From an uncultured Lachnospiraceae bacterium (GTDB taxonomy: Bacteria > Bacillota > Clostridia > Lachnospirales > Lachnospiraceae): a DNA stretch of 64,000 nucleotides. Location: NCBI GenBank assembly GCA_910587045.1, contig CAJULG010000003.1:96221-160220 (forward strand), given 5' to 3'. The position numbers and the translations under genes were made by a program. Position 1 is the first letter of the stretch; every line of letters starts with the position of its first letter. Of the stretch, positions 25,031 through 33,840 are shown piece after piece. The notes under the pieces were generated by a model. That model made no database searches. It saw only the letters and a list, made by a program, of their open reading frames with translations, and was not told where the DNA came from.

Positions 25031-26566
25031 ATGCCAGATTTTAGTATCACACCTATTGTTATCGTCGTTGGCATTGTCGTTATCGCACTTTTCATTTTCC
25101 TGCTTTCCGGATATGTAAAGGCATCACCGGACAAGGCTTATATTATCTCAGGACTTCGAAAAAAGCCTAAAGTATTGATCGCCAAAGCGGGAATTAAGAT
25201 TCCGTTTCTGGAAAAGAAGGATGAGTTAAGCCTTCAACTGATTCCGATCGATGTTAAGACCTCCAATGCAGTTCCCACTGCAGATTACATTAACATCAAC
25301 GTGGATGCTGCCGTCAATGTGAAGATCAGCGACGATCCGGCAAAGCTGGCATTATCCGCCCAGAACTTCCTGAATAAAAAGACGGATTATATCGCACAGG
25401 TTGCCAGAGAGGTACTGGAAGGTAATATGCGTGAGATCGTCGGAAAGATGCAGTTAGAAGAAATGGTTTCTGACCGGCAGAAATTCGCCGAACTGGTAAA
25501 GCAGAATGCGGAGCCGGATCTCGCTGCCATGGGTCTTGACATCGTAAGCTTTAATGTGCAGAACTTCATGGATAATAATAATGTAATTGAAAACCTCGGT
25601 GTGGACAATGTAGTACGGATCCAGAAGAATGCCGCTATTTCCCGTGCGGAGAGTGAGAAGGAAATTGCCAAGGCAAAGGCAAATGCGCAGAAGGAAGCCA
25701 ACGATGCCCAGGTTGCCGCTGATACCGCCATTGCAGAACGCCAGAACGAGCTTGCCATTAAAAAAGCGGAATTAAAGACCACCGCCGATGTCAAGCAGGC
25801 AGAGGCAGACGCTGCTTACGAGATTCAGAAGGAAGAGCAGAGAAAGACCATTGAAATTACTACTGCAAATGCCAACATTGCCAAGCAGGAGAAGGAAATC
25901 CTCTTAAAGCAAAAGGAGGTAGAGGTAACCGAACAGACCCTGGACGCTGAGATCAAGAAGAAGGCGGAGGCAGAGAAATTCGCCCGTCAGCAAAAGGCGG
26001 AGGCGGATCTGTATGAACGCCAGAGACGGGCAGAGGCAGAGAAATTCGAACGGGAAAAAGCTGCAGAGGCCCAGAAGGTACAGGCAGAGGCAGAACTGTA
26101 TGCCAAGACCCAGGAAGCAGAAGGTATCCGTAAGGTGGGAGAAGCAGAGGCAAAGGCCATTGAGGCAAAAGGTGTTGCAGAAGCAGAAGCGCTGGAAAAG
26201 AAAGCGGAAGCCATGAAGAAATACGGACAGGCGGCTATGATGGAGATGATCGTAAATGCATTACCGGAAATGGCAAAGGCGATCGCCGAGCCATTATCTA
26301 CGATCGATAAGGTAACCATCATAGACAGCGGAAACGGTGACAGCGGTGTTTCCAGCATGGGTTCCTATGTGCCGAATGTATTAGCTCAGACCATTGCAGC
26401 AGTCAAGGAAACCACCGGACTGGATATTGTAGAGATCATGAAGGCAAATACCTATGACGCCAAGGTAAACCGCAATATTAATATTACCGGACTGGAAGAT
26501 ATTGATACAGACACTGCAGGAGCAGTTACTTCCGCGATCATAAACACACAGAGTGATATTCAGTGA
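25031..26566 (+). CDS. Flotillin-like SPFH membrane scaffold protein
   Basis: Flotillins form scaffolds in functional membrane microdomains. The 511-residue protein has one N-terminal membrane segment (VIVVGIVVIALFIFLLSGYV). The SPFH domain follows at about 30-200 (PDKAYIISGLRKKPKVLIAK, VAREVLEGNMREIVGKMQLE). A long flotillin-type coiled coil with Ala-Glu repeats (QEAEGIRKVGEAEAKAIEAK) runs to about 410. The C-terminus is helical. The ATG at 25031 has AAGGGAGG 6-7 nt upstream; codons before it are not coding-like. It stands alone between the FliK-like gene and a strong terminator. No NfeD partner is adjacent. Confidence 0.9.
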   Translation: MPDFSITPIVIVVGIVVIALFIFLLSGYVKASPDKAYIISGLRKKPKVLIAKAGIKIPFLEKKDELSLQLIPIDVKTSNAVPTADYININVDAAVNVKISDDPAKLALSAQNFLNKKTDYIAQVAREVLEGNMREIVGKMQLEEMVSDRQKFAELVKQNAEPDLAAMGLDIVSFNVQNFMDNNNVIENLGVDNVVRIQKNAAISRAESEKEIAKAKANAQKEANDAQVAADTAIAERQNELAIKKAELKTTADVKQAEADAAYEIQKEEQRKTIEITTANANIAKQEKEILLKQKEVEVTEQTLDAEIKKKAEAEKFARQQKAEADLYERQRRAEAEKFEREKAAEAQKVQAEAELYAKTQEAEGIRKVGEAEAKAIEAKGVAEAEALEKKAEAMKKYGQAAMMEMIVNALPEMAKAIAEPLSTIDKVTIIDSGNGDSGVSSMGSYVPNVLAQTIAAVKETTGLDIVEIMKANTYDAKVNRNINITGLEDIDTDTAGAVTSAIINTQSDIQ

Positions 26567-26595
26567 TCATATAAAACAATCATTCAAAGCATAAG

Positions 26596-26625
26596 AAATC
26601 CCCGGAGGATAACCTCCGGGGATTT
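26596..26625. terminator. Strong bidirectional terminator between flotillin and the M23 peptidase
   Basis: AAATCCCCGGAGG and CCTCCGGGGATTT pair over 13 bp without mismatch around a 4-nt loop. The A/T ends serve both convergent genes. It lies 30 bp after flotillin and 27 bp after the M23 gene. Confidence 0.9.
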
Positions 26626-26652
26626 CCGTTTGTTGCATGGAGTAGATAATCT

Positions 26653-28173
26653 TTATAAATAATTTGCCGGATTTACTGCTGTTCCGTTGACAATTATTTC
26701 AAAATGAATATGCGGGCCGGTACTGTCACCGGTATTACCAGTCAATGCAATAACCTCTCCCTGGTCAACATACTGTCCATTGCTTACCTTGATGGAACTT
26801 AAGTGTGCATACCGTGTACGGACACCATCTCCATGATCGATCACAACACAGTATCCATATCCACCGGACCAGCCGGCAGATACCACTCTTCCTGCTCTGG
26901 ACGCACGACATGCAGTTCCAACCGGAACACCCCAGTCAATGCCCTTATGTACGGTTCCCCAACGCGGGCCAAAGCCGGAGGTCAGTACACCATAGGTTGT
27001 CGGACGGATATAAGTCGGAACCGGTTTGGTTCCCCGTTCAACAATTTTGGCAACTGCTTCTGCATTGATCTCTTCCTTGATGATCTCTCTTCCGGTTTCT
27101 GTTCCGTTATTATAAGTAACAATGGCTGTTACGGTACGGTTCCCTGTCTGTGGCTCCTGCAGGACAGTATTATCACCTACATACTTGTCCGGGTTGTCCA
27201 CATACTGTACCTCAGCCTCATAATTCTCAGTATAAGTGGTCTGCTCCTGCATGATCACGGATAACTCCGGCTTTGGAACCATAACCACGATCTGATCACC
27301 GATCAATATATTGGAATCGATCTCCAGCCCTTCATTAATGGCAAGCAGTTCATCGGTAGACATACCGTATTTATCTGCTATGATGGAAAGGCAGTCCCCC
27401 GACTGTACCTGATAGATTTCATTATTTTCCTGATCCTTCGTAATACTCTCATATGCAGTCTGCACATCCGTCAACTGATCTGCTGCTGCATAAGTCTCAA
27501 TGATCTCCACCTCTTCCTGGAAATCCACAGAAAGAATACCGTCCTCGCCTACGTTAGCAGACGCATCCCCTGTTACCGGATTGCCTGCTTCGTCAGAAGC
27601 TGCCAGGATCGATGGATTATTTGCGGTCTTTGATGCGTTTACTACATTAGTAGTCATCGCACCAACCTCCAGCTTATCATCCGATGTCAGTTCTATCACA
27701 AACTCATCATTGACATCATAATTTCCCTGTACCTGTTCTAACAAGGCAAGAACCTCTGCCTCACTCCCCAGGGTTACTGTATAATTGTTGATCTTCAATG
27801 TATATGCCAGTGTCTTCTCTGCGATCAGGCACTGGGTCAGCTCATCGTAAACCTTCTGTGCCAGCTCTCCCTGTGTGGAGATCCGAGAAGCCCTTGCCTT
27901 CACCGGCTCATATGTAACTTCTGCATTTAATAATGTCAGCTTGTCCGACTGGGAGTTGAGGGTAAGTCTTGCTTTTTCATATGCATCTACTGCTATGCTC
28001 TGACTTTCGGCAATCCCGACTGCTTTCCCGTTAATGGATACCTGATATCGTTCAGAAACCAGATCACTGTTCATTGCCACCGGAAATGCCAATAACGAAA
28101 CGCCTGTTGCAATCAGCAAAGCCCGATAGATTTTTAACTTTCTGAATGTTGCTTTAACACTGCACTTCTTCAT
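26653..28173 (-). CDS. Secreted M23 peptidoglycan endopeptidase with LysM and G5 domains
   Basis: This cell-wall hydrolase of 506 residues has an N-terminal membrane/signal segment (ALLIATGVSLLAFPVAMNS). A region with little similarity runs to about 250. A LysM wall-binding domain (about 252-298, YQVQSGDCLSIIADKYGMST) and a G5-type domain (about 305-385) follow. The C-terminal M23 domain has its zinc ligands in VHKGIDWG and GPHIHFEI plus GDGVRTRYAHLS. All key residues for a glycyl- or DD-endopeptidase are kept, so it should be active. The gene is single, with its promoter in the 145-bp stretch before shikimate kinase's end. Confidence 0.9.
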   Translation of the reverse strand: MKKCSVKATFRKLKIYRALLIATGVSLLAFPVAMNSDLVSERYQVSINGKAVGIAESQSIAVDAYEKARLTLNSQSDKLTLLNAEVTYEPVKARASRISTQGELAQKVYDELTQCLIAEKTLAYTLKINNYTVTLGSEAEVLALLEQVQGNYDVNDEFVIELTSDDKLEVGAMTTNVVNASKTANNPSILAASDEAGNPVTGDASANVGEDGILSVDFQEEVEIIETYAAADQLTDVQTAYESITKDQENNEIYQVQSGDCLSIIADKYGMSTDELLAINEGLEIDSNILIGDQIVVMVPKPELSVIMQEQTTYTENYEAEVQYVDNPDKYVGDNTVLQEPQTGNRTVTAIVTYNNGTETGREIIKEEINAEAVAKIVERGTKPVPTYIRPTTYGVLTSGFGPRWGTVHKGIDWGVPVGTACRASRAGRVVSAGWSGGYGYCVVIDHGDGVRTRYAHLSSIKVSNGQYVDQGEVIALTGNTGDSTGPHIHFEIIVNGTAVNPANYL

Positions 28174-28319
28174 GATACAACCCCTAACGCTTAAAATCCT
28201 GTTTTCCTGATAAATAATTACATTTTATGTCGCTGATGAAATATCTTTATCTTTTTGTAACAATTTCGTAATAATAATACCAGACTTTCGGCGAAAAGTA
28301 AAGTGCTTCCTTCTTTTTC

Positions 28320-28820
28320 TTATAAAATATCCAAAGCCTTCGCTATGGCATCCATCAGCCCTTCTACATCCTGGCCTTCCGCATCCAGAACTATGTCAGC
28401 ATAGGCTTCATACAACGGTGTTCGTTCATCGTATAGATCCTTCAGACTCTGCCCGTCCTTCAGAACCACGCCCCGACGCCGGATATTTCCCAGCCGGCTG
28501 CAGATGGTTGCATAGGATAATTTCAGATATACGATCCTTCCGATCTCTTTTAAGTGCTTCATTGCCTTCCCGGAATATACCACACTGCCGCCGGTGGCTA
28601 TCACATGGCGGTCTACCTGTATCCCCGCATTCACTTCTCCTTCTATTTCCAGAAACCGTTCCTCACCATACTCCGCAATGATCTCCCGAAGCAGTTTTCC
28701 TTCCCTTTTCTGGATCAGTAAATCAGAATCCGTAAATTCATATCCCAGAACCTTTGCCAGAACAACTCCGGCAGTGCTTTTCCCGCAACCCGGCATTCCA
28801 ATGAGTATTACGTTGTTCAA
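28320..28820 (-). CDS. aroK: Shikimate kinase
   Basis: It phosphorylates shikimate at O3 in aromatic amino acid synthesis. The 166-residue protein has the Walker A loop LIGMPGCGKSTAG (residues 6-18), the shikimate-binding Asp in EFTDSDLLIQKREG, the RFLEIEGEV segment, GGSVV for the substrate Gly pair, and a lid Arg near RRRGVVLKDG. It follows the flavin reductase gene by 14 bp, probably in one transcript. No other aro gene is nearby. Confidence 0.92.
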   Translation of the reverse strand: MNNVILIGMPGCGKSTAGVVLAKVLGYEFTDSDLLIQKREGKLLREIIAEYGEERFLEIEGEVNAGIQVDRHVIATGGSVVYSGKAMKHLKEIGRIVYLKLSYATICSRLGNIRRRGVVLKDGQSLKDLYDERTPLYEAYADIVLDAEGQDVEGLMDAIAKALDIL

Positions 28821-28834
28821 TCTGTCTTCCTCCT

Positions 28835-29401
28835 TTATGATTTTTTGCGTACCGAGTACCCGAATTTTCCCAGCGGCTGTCCCATAGAGTAGTATGTACC
28901 ATGAGAATATACCAGAGGCTTTGCCTCTGCCAGGTGAAACGTCCCGTGTTCATCCATATAGGCATCACTCACCTGTACGTTGACGACCTCGGCAAGAAAC
29001 AGATCGTGACTGCCCAGAGGCAGGATCTCCCTTACCTTGCATTCAATATTAACCGGACTTTCCAGAATGACAGGCGCCTGTACTTTCTCTGCCTTTCCCT
29101 TTGTCAGGCCTGCCCTCTGAAACTTATCCTCATCCCGTCCGGAACGGACACCGCAATAATCTGTCGCCCGTACAAGCTTCTCTGTTGTCAGATTCACTAC
29201 AAATTCTCCGGTTTCTTTTATCATTGCATAAGAGTACCGCTCCGGTCTTACGGAAATCGACAACATGGCAGGATCGGAACAGATCGTCCCTGTCCATGCG
29301 ACCGTTAATACATTATCCTCCCCCCTGCCATTGGTGCAGGTAACCAATACTGCCGGTAACGGATACAGCATGTTCCCCGGTTTCCAGCTTAATCGACTCA
29401 T
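28835..29401 (-). CDS. Flavin reductase-like FMN-binding protein
   Basis: This cytosolic FMN protein of 188 residues has the flavin-reductase split-barrel. Characteristic pieces are PLPAVLVTCTNGRGEDNVLT, AWTGTICSDPAMLSISVRPE and YSYAMIKETGEFVVNLTTEK. Such proteins reduce FMN with NAD(P)H or bind flavin for electron transfer; the substrate is not predictable. The start is set to the ATG at 29401 with GAGGGA 7 nt upstream instead of a GTG two codons earlier. It is co-directional and nearly adjacent to aroK. Confidence 0.87.
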   Translation of the reverse strand: MSRLSWKPGNMLYPLPAVLVTCTNGRGEDNVLTVAWTGTICSDPAMLSISVRPERYSYAMIKETGEFVVNLTTEKLVRATDYCGVRSGRDEDKFQRAGLTKGKAEKVQAPVILESPVNIECKVREILPLGSHDLFLAEVVNVQVSDAYMDEHGTFHLAEAKPLVYSHGTYYSMGQPLGKFGYSVRKKS

Positions 29402-29584
29402 AAACACTTCCCTCTTTCCATATATGATATTGAGCAGTCCTGTATCATGACTAAATCCATCCTAGAGAATACTGTGTTTTTTATTTTTTGGCAAGTGATT
29501 TCCAATATCTTTTACAGAAGACGGCTTGCAGGCCAAAGGGAGGGTGTGATAAACTGTTTATGAAAACAATTTGTGAGGTATCCT

Positions 29585-29926
29585 ATGGCGACAAACTATT
29601 TGAAAATTGAAGAAGTTCCAGAAGCATTGCAGAAAAAAGTACATCAGAATCTGGCGTTTCGAACCGGCAATTTTGTCTGGCGGGTGAAATTCAGCACACC
29701 GCTGAACCCATCCACTGTAAATGCAACCAACATGTATCTGACCAGTGAAACAGGGGAATTATTGAAAACAGATATTCGTTATGACGCAGAAAACAGCATG
29801 ATCGAAGTGCAGCCGTTAGAACCATATGCCGAAGGAGTATCCTACTATCTGACGATCACTACCAAGGTACGCTCCAGGGGCGGCCAGCGGTTAAAGGAAC
29901 CGGTTAAGATCAAATTCAACCTATGA
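29585..29926 (+). CDS. Single bacterial Ig-like (SbsA-type) domain protein
   Basis: The product is just one domain of 113 residues with the SbsA Ig-like pattern: FVWRVKFSTPLNPSTVNATN, MYLTSETGELLKTDIRYDAE, YAEGVSYYLTITTKVRSRGG. These domains usually sit in large surface proteins; here it stands alone, with no signal peptide or anchor, which is odd. It may be cytosolic or exported by another route. GTGAGG precedes the ATG at 29585. Its stop overlaps the convergent amidase gene by 6 bp. Confidence 0.75.
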   Translation: MATNYLKIEEVPEALQKKVHQNLAFRTGNFVWRVKFSTPLNPSTVNATNMYLTSETGELLKTDIRYDAENSMIEVQPLEPYAEGVSYYLTITTKVRSRGGQRLKEPVKIKFNL

Positions 29927-30694
29927 TTCCTCCATCTGTTTCTTTACGAAGCCGATAAACATGTCCCATTCCTCCGGATGCTCTACATAATACCGCGGGC
30001 ATTCCTTTCCGGTAACATCGTAATGACGGATCACATCCTCTTCCGGATCCAGATGGTAATAATCACAAAGCTCTGCCGTCAGAGCTACGCAGCGATTATA
30101 TGTAGCAACCGAGAATTCACCACTTTCACCGGGATGACAGCATTCAATGGAAATACTATAGGAATTGGCTCTGTTAGAAGCATATGCAATTTCATTTAAA
30201 GGTACGCACTGTATGATCTCTCCATCCAGACCGATCACAAAATGACTGCTGGCAGAAGTAACCGGATTCTCGGCAAGACTCTCGAAGTAATCCCGGTTTC
30301 CCTGTGCGGTTGTACCCGGGTTTCCTGTGTAATGTATAACAATCTTACTGATATTGTCTATCTTATCACCCGGTCTGGAATATTCATTGATGCTCAGATA
30401 GTCCTCCCGGATATCCAGATCCGGAAACTGTTCTGCTGCAGACACGATCGGATCAACGCTTGTCTTCACAGCCAGAACAGATGTGATCGTCTCTTTCACA
30501 TTAAGCTCTTCTTCTGTTCCGCGGGCATTTAACGTAGTAACGATAATTACCCCCACGATCATTGCCAGACAGCCTCCCAGCATCGGCATCAGCCGACAGA
30601 ATAGCACAAATCCACTCTTATTTTTTCTATGCCTGTCCTGCCTGATATTTTCATTTCTATGCCTGTCCCGCTTATTACTTTCATTTCCCTGCAT
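29921..30694 (-). CDS. Membrane-anchored N-acetylmuramoyl-L-alanine amidase (Amidase_2 type)
   Basis: It cleaves the bond between muramic acid and L-Ala in peptidoglycan. From the ATG at 30694 (AAGGGG upstream) the 257-residue protein has a basic N-terminus and one membrane helix (LMPMLGGCLAMIVGVIIVTT). An amidase_2/PGRP domain follows with the zinc ligands in KIVIHYTGNP (His), VIRHYDVTGKECPRY (His and Cys) and the catalytic Tyr/Glu surroundings SYSISIECCHPG. The catalytic domain therefore lies outside the membrane. It ends by overlapping the Ig-domain gene in opposite direction. Confidence 0.85.
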   Translation of the reverse strand: MQGNESNKRDRHRNENIRQDRHRKNKSGFVLFCRLMPMLGGCLAMIVGVIIVTTLNARGTEEELNVKETITSVLAVKTSVDPIVSAAEQFPDLDIREDYLSINEYSRPGDKIDNISKIVIHYTGNPGTTAQGNRDYFESLAENPVTSASSHFVIGLDGEIIQCVPLNEIAYASNRANSYSISIECCHPGESGEFSVATYNRCVALTAELCDYYHLDPEEDVIRHYDVTGKECPRYYVEHPEEWDMFIGFVKKQMEES

Positions 30695-30784
30695 ATAAAC
30701 ACCCCTTCTTTCGTTCAACGCCTGTTTGACTTTCTCCAATCTTTACTTCCATACCGGATCATATATCACCATGCGGAATGGGAG

Positions 30785-30934
30785 CGTCGTCTGCTTTGTA
30801 TATAGAATTTGGTCCGTGCAGTTCCTGATATGTATGGTTCCGGCCCTTCCGTCATTCTTACTGATGTCCGGGCAGTTCACCGCACAGAAGAGACCCCTGT
30901 GCGGTATACCTTCCTATATACAAAGCAGCCGACG
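30785..30934. other. 150-nt element with 21-nt inverted ends and an inner hairpin
   Basis: The ends 30785-30805 and 30914-30934 are inverted copies with 20 of 21 matches (core TGCTTTGTATATAG), the one difference being a G-U pair. Inside is a perfect 9-bp hairpin (ACCGCACAG / CTGTGCGGT, 30870-30900 region). The gap 30695-31199 holds no gene. It may be a miniature inverted-repeat element or a structured RNA; no target duplication or promoter was recognised. Confidence 0.6.
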
Positions 30935-31199
30935 AACTGGTATATTACCCATTTCATTAAAAATGGTTGTTTTCAACCGCGATACCCATGTAAAGCAGCG
31001 ACTGCTGACCTGTTGATTGCCTTATAAAATATCATATGCAACAGCCGGATAATGGTTCCATCGAATTGTTTGTGTCAAATATTTATTGACATCTGCATTC
31101 TGTTATGTTATTGTACACTTATCATACAGTCATAATATTAAATTCCCATTGATAAATTCTGATTATTTTCTTAAGATTCATTTCGAAAGGATTCCGTCT

Positions 31200-31979
31200 A
31201 TGTTAAATCGCATTTTGTCTCATTTAAACTACTATGCTTTCATAAAATTTCTTGTACTGGTCATTATAATAATCCTATGTACTCCTGAAGCGTTTTCTTA
31301 TAGAAAAGATAAAGGCCTTTTCTCTACGATGCAAAGTGAACCCGCCGTCGACACAAGTCCCGGTTCCGGCACAGTCCCCACAGTTCTGGAACTCCAGTTA
31401 TACAGCAGCAATGCCTGTGATCCATTGCTTGCTGTTGATAACGATCAGATCATCTGTGAATTCACACTGGCAGAACCCTGTCTGCTCCATTTTAAATCTA
31501 CCGCTGATCATGAAGCATCCGGCTATCTGTACTGTATGCAGCCGGATCTTCAGCACTGGCGCTTCATCTTCCGGATCCAGAACGGACTTCTGCCGGACCA
31601 GGGCCGGATCCAGGCAAGATCATTACTGAATTGGATATTCTGCGGTAATTACCGGTACTACGGCACCTGCAATGACATCCTTTATCTGGCACCGCTGGAA
31701 ATCACCTTCCAGGTCTCCCGGCCGGATACGCAAGCTACTCAATGGCAGACTTCTCCCGTATATCTAACTGTCACGGTCACCGGAAATCATTCCCTGATAT
31801 TTCTTCCGCCCGAACAAATCTATACCGAAGCCGGCTGCGCATGGACCATATCTGTGATAGATGCGGGAGGAAACGGCCCATGCTGCATTACAGTCCCCCT
31901 TGAATCTCCGGATACACTATTGTATAATCTAACCAGTTTAGAAGCTTGTACCTATGAAATCGACTTATACCGACCCTGA
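31200..31979 (+). CDS. Membrane-anchored extracellular protein of unknown function
   Basis: Not recognised. The 259-residue chain has an N-terminal hydrophobic helix (FIKFLVLVIIIILCTPEAFS) that acts as signal or anchor, then a Ser/Thr/Pro spacer and a beta-rich domain with nine cysteines. Aromatic pieces such as HWRFIFRIQNGLLPDQGRIQ and LNWIFCGNYRYYGTCND recur. The start at 31200 has AAAGGA 8 nt upstream; upstream codons are AT-rich non-coding. The HD-domain gene follows after 38 bp and may be co-transcribed. The many cysteines are unusual for a surface protein of an anaerobe. Confidence 0.55.
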   Translation: MLNRILSHLNYYAFIKFLVLVIIIILCTPEAFSYRKDKGLFSTMQSEPAVDTSPGSGTVPTVLELQLYSSNACDPLLAVDNDQIICEFTLAEPCLLHFKSTADHEASGYLYCMQPDLQHWRFIFRIQNGLLPDQGRIQARSLLNWIFCGNYRYYGTCNDILYLAPLEITFQVSRPDTQATQWQTSPVYLTVTVTGNHSLIFLPPEQIYTEAGCAWTISVIDAGGNGPCCITVPLESPDTLLYNLTSLEACTYEIDLYRP

Positions 31980-32017
31980 CCGGCGGCTGACTGAATCAGG
32001 AAAAAGGAGGAGCCCGA

Positions 32018-32461
32018 ATGCTGGAAAAAGCCATTGCGATTGCAGTTGAAGCTCACAGAGGACAGATTGACAAAGCAGGAAAGCCATACATCCTGCATCC
32101 AATGCGTGTTATGCTGGCAGGAAAAAACCAGGATGAAATGATCTGTGGAATTCTGCACGATGTGATAGAAGACACTCCCGTTTCCATTGACATGCTGGCA
32201 CAGGAAGGATTTACAAAAACAGTTCTGGATGCACTCCTGCTATTGACCCATGACCGTTCCATCCCCTATCGAAGCTATATTGAGGCAATTCCTCCGAATC
32301 CGCTGGCAGTTCAGGTAAAGCTGTATGACCTGCACGATAATCTAAACCGGGATCGTCTGGGAACTCTTACGCTTGAGGACGAACGTCGTATGGACAAATA
32401 CAAAAAATCCCAGGAATATCTATTACAATTTCTTGATACTCCAAACGGCCATGTAATCTGA
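32018..32461 (+). CDS. Small HD-domain protein like the (p)ppGpp hydrolase part of RelA/SpoT
   Basis: The protein of 147 residues carries the SpoT-type HD fold: AHRGQIDKAGKPYILHPMRV (first His), then GILHDVIEDT (HD pair) and VKLYDLHDNLNRDRL (distal Asp). The synthetase domain is absent, so it resembles small alarmone hydrolases (MESH1 type), which remove pyrophosphate from (p)ppGpp. Substrate choice is inference. GGAGG lies 8 nt before the ATG. Confidence 0.8.
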   Translation: MLEKAIAIAVEAHRGQIDKAGKPYILHPMRVMLAGKNQDEMICGILHDVIEDTPVSIDMLAQEGFTKTVLDALLLLTHDRSIPYRSYIEAIPPNPLAVQVKLYDLHDNLNRDRLGTLTLEDERRMDKYKKSQEYLLQFLDTPNGHVI

Positions 32462-32563
32462 CACATAGCAACTGTGCGTTGACAAATAGAACGGTTATGC
32501 TGGTAGCAGTGCTACTTTGTTTTATGATACCCTTTTGTTATCAAAGTACAGGAGGTTTCTATT

Positions 32564-33208
32564 ATGAACATTTCAGACAGAATACAGCATCTACGGAAAA
32601 TGAAAGGAATATCGCAGGAAGAACTGGCAGATCAAATCGGCGTATCCAGACAGGCAGTTTCGAAATGGGAAGGCGAGCAAAGTCTCCCTGATATTGAAAA
32701 AGTGATTTTATTAAGTGAATACTTTGAAACCACTACCGATTATCTGCTCAAAGGGATTGAACCTGCGAAGGAATCGGAGAAAAAATGGAATGCACTGTTA
32801 TTCACTCTTGCAGGAACTGTCATAAATCTATCGGGACTGGTTCTGGCTGTCACAATCTGGATGGAACGACGCATGTCTTATACCGCCGGCATCGGAATGA
32901 TCATCATGCTGCTGGGTACCGGAATATTTTTAACAGGGCAATGCCTCGATACGAAAGAAAAAGGAAAGGCCAGACGTTTCTTTTTCCTGCCTAATATATG
33001 GATCTTATCATTCATTCCTATGTCCTGCTGCTTTAATATCCTGGACGGACTGGCAGGTGGCTTCTTCGGAATGATCGCACCGGTTCCCATGCCGGGTAAT
33101 TCTATCCTGACATTTGGATTATTCTGGATTCTATATTTCGCTATATGCATTACGGGTAACATGATCGCTATGCGATCCGTTGATCGTACAGGTAAATTTA
33201 CATCTTAA
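32564..33208 (+). CDS. XRE-type transcriptional regulator with four membrane helices
   Basis: Residues 5-62 form a Cro/CI helix-turn-helix (IQHLRKMKGISQEELADQIG, VSRQAVSKWEGEQSLPD, YFETTTDYLLKGIE). Residues 75-205 contain four hydrophobic helices. This membrane-tied XRE layout is frequent in Clostridia and probably senses an envelope state. The target genes are unknown. A perfect AGGAGG lies 8 nt before the ATG. Confidence 0.82.
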   Translation: MNISDRIQHLRKMKGISQEELADQIGVSRQAVSKWEGEQSLPDIEKVILLSEYFETTTDYLLKGIEPAKESEKKWNALLFTLAGTVINLSGLVLAVTIWMERRMSYTAGIGMIIMLLGTGIFLTGQCLDTKEKGKARRFFFLPNIWILSFIPMSCCFNILDGLAGGFFGMIAPVPMPGNSILTFGLFWILYFAICITGNMIAMRSVDRTGKFTS

Positions 33209-33218
33209 AATAGAAAAT

Positions 33219-33259
33219 ATGCAATGGGTGTTGAAATATTTGCCTCACACTCATTGCAT
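33219..33259. terminator. Hairpin between the XRE gene and the DUF4358 gene
   Basis: ATGCAATGGGTGT pairs with ACACTCATTGCAT (13 bp, one G-U) around a 15-nt loop, 11 bp after the XRE gene stop. It separates two convergent genes. T-runs are weak. Confidence 0.65.
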
Positions 33260-33287
33260 ACTGAAAAATTATAATACAGACCTTCTA

Positions 33288-33806
33288 TTATTTACCTGTG
33301 CTTTCATTAATAATCTTCTCTGCCTCTGCTTTATCATCACAAACACATAAGATCACATAATTTCCTTTTGTCTCAAGTACCGGATTCTCCAGTTTCGGTA
33401 CCTCCTGCGCATTGTAGCTCTGGAACGAAGCCAGTTGTGCCTCCACGCGAGCCTCCATACCTTCCTGAATGACTGTAACCTGATCAGCGGATGCTGCCTC
33501 TAAGACTGCAATCTCCTCTGCTGTGGCATTGGTTCCCATATATACCTTGCCAGATGCTACAGCATCCGGTGAAATACCGTATAAAGAAAGCGCCTTGTTC
33601 AGTTCAATCTCTCCAAGCTGATCCTTCCAGGTTACCCCGGAATACAGATCATCTGCAAGAATCCCGGTGTCAATGGATACTGCGGTATCCGTTCCGCAGC
33701 CGGCCAGGATACATATAACCAGCCCCAATATGGCTGCTACTGTGGCAAACTTCCCTTTCCTGATATAGCTTCTTTTCCTCTGCCCGTTTATAATCTGTTT
33801 CATCAT
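33288..33806 (-). CDS. DUF4358-type lipoprotein
   Basis: A membrane-anchored lipoprotein of 172 residues. The N-terminus is basic and hydrophobic and ends in the lipobox ILAGC, cysteine about residue 37. The outer part has the DUF4358 pattern (LYGISPDAVASGKVYMGTNA, TAEEIAVLEAASADQVTVIQ). The function of this family is unknown. It follows the SGNH hydrolase gene by 34 bp, a pairing commonly found in Lachnospiraceae (from memory), so the two probably work together on a wall or polymer acylation task. Confidence 0.8.
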   Translation of the reverse strand: MMKQIINGQRKRSYIRKGKFATVAAILGLVICILAGCGTDTAVSIDTGILADDLYSGVTWKDQLGEIELNKALSLYGISPDAVASGKVYMGTNATAEEIAVLEAASADQVTVIQEGMEARVEAQLASFQSYNAQEVPKLENPVLETKGNYVILCVCDDKAEAEKIINESTGK

Positions 33807-33840
33807 TTCCTGCTCCTTTTTTCCACATTTTCAGTTTTGA

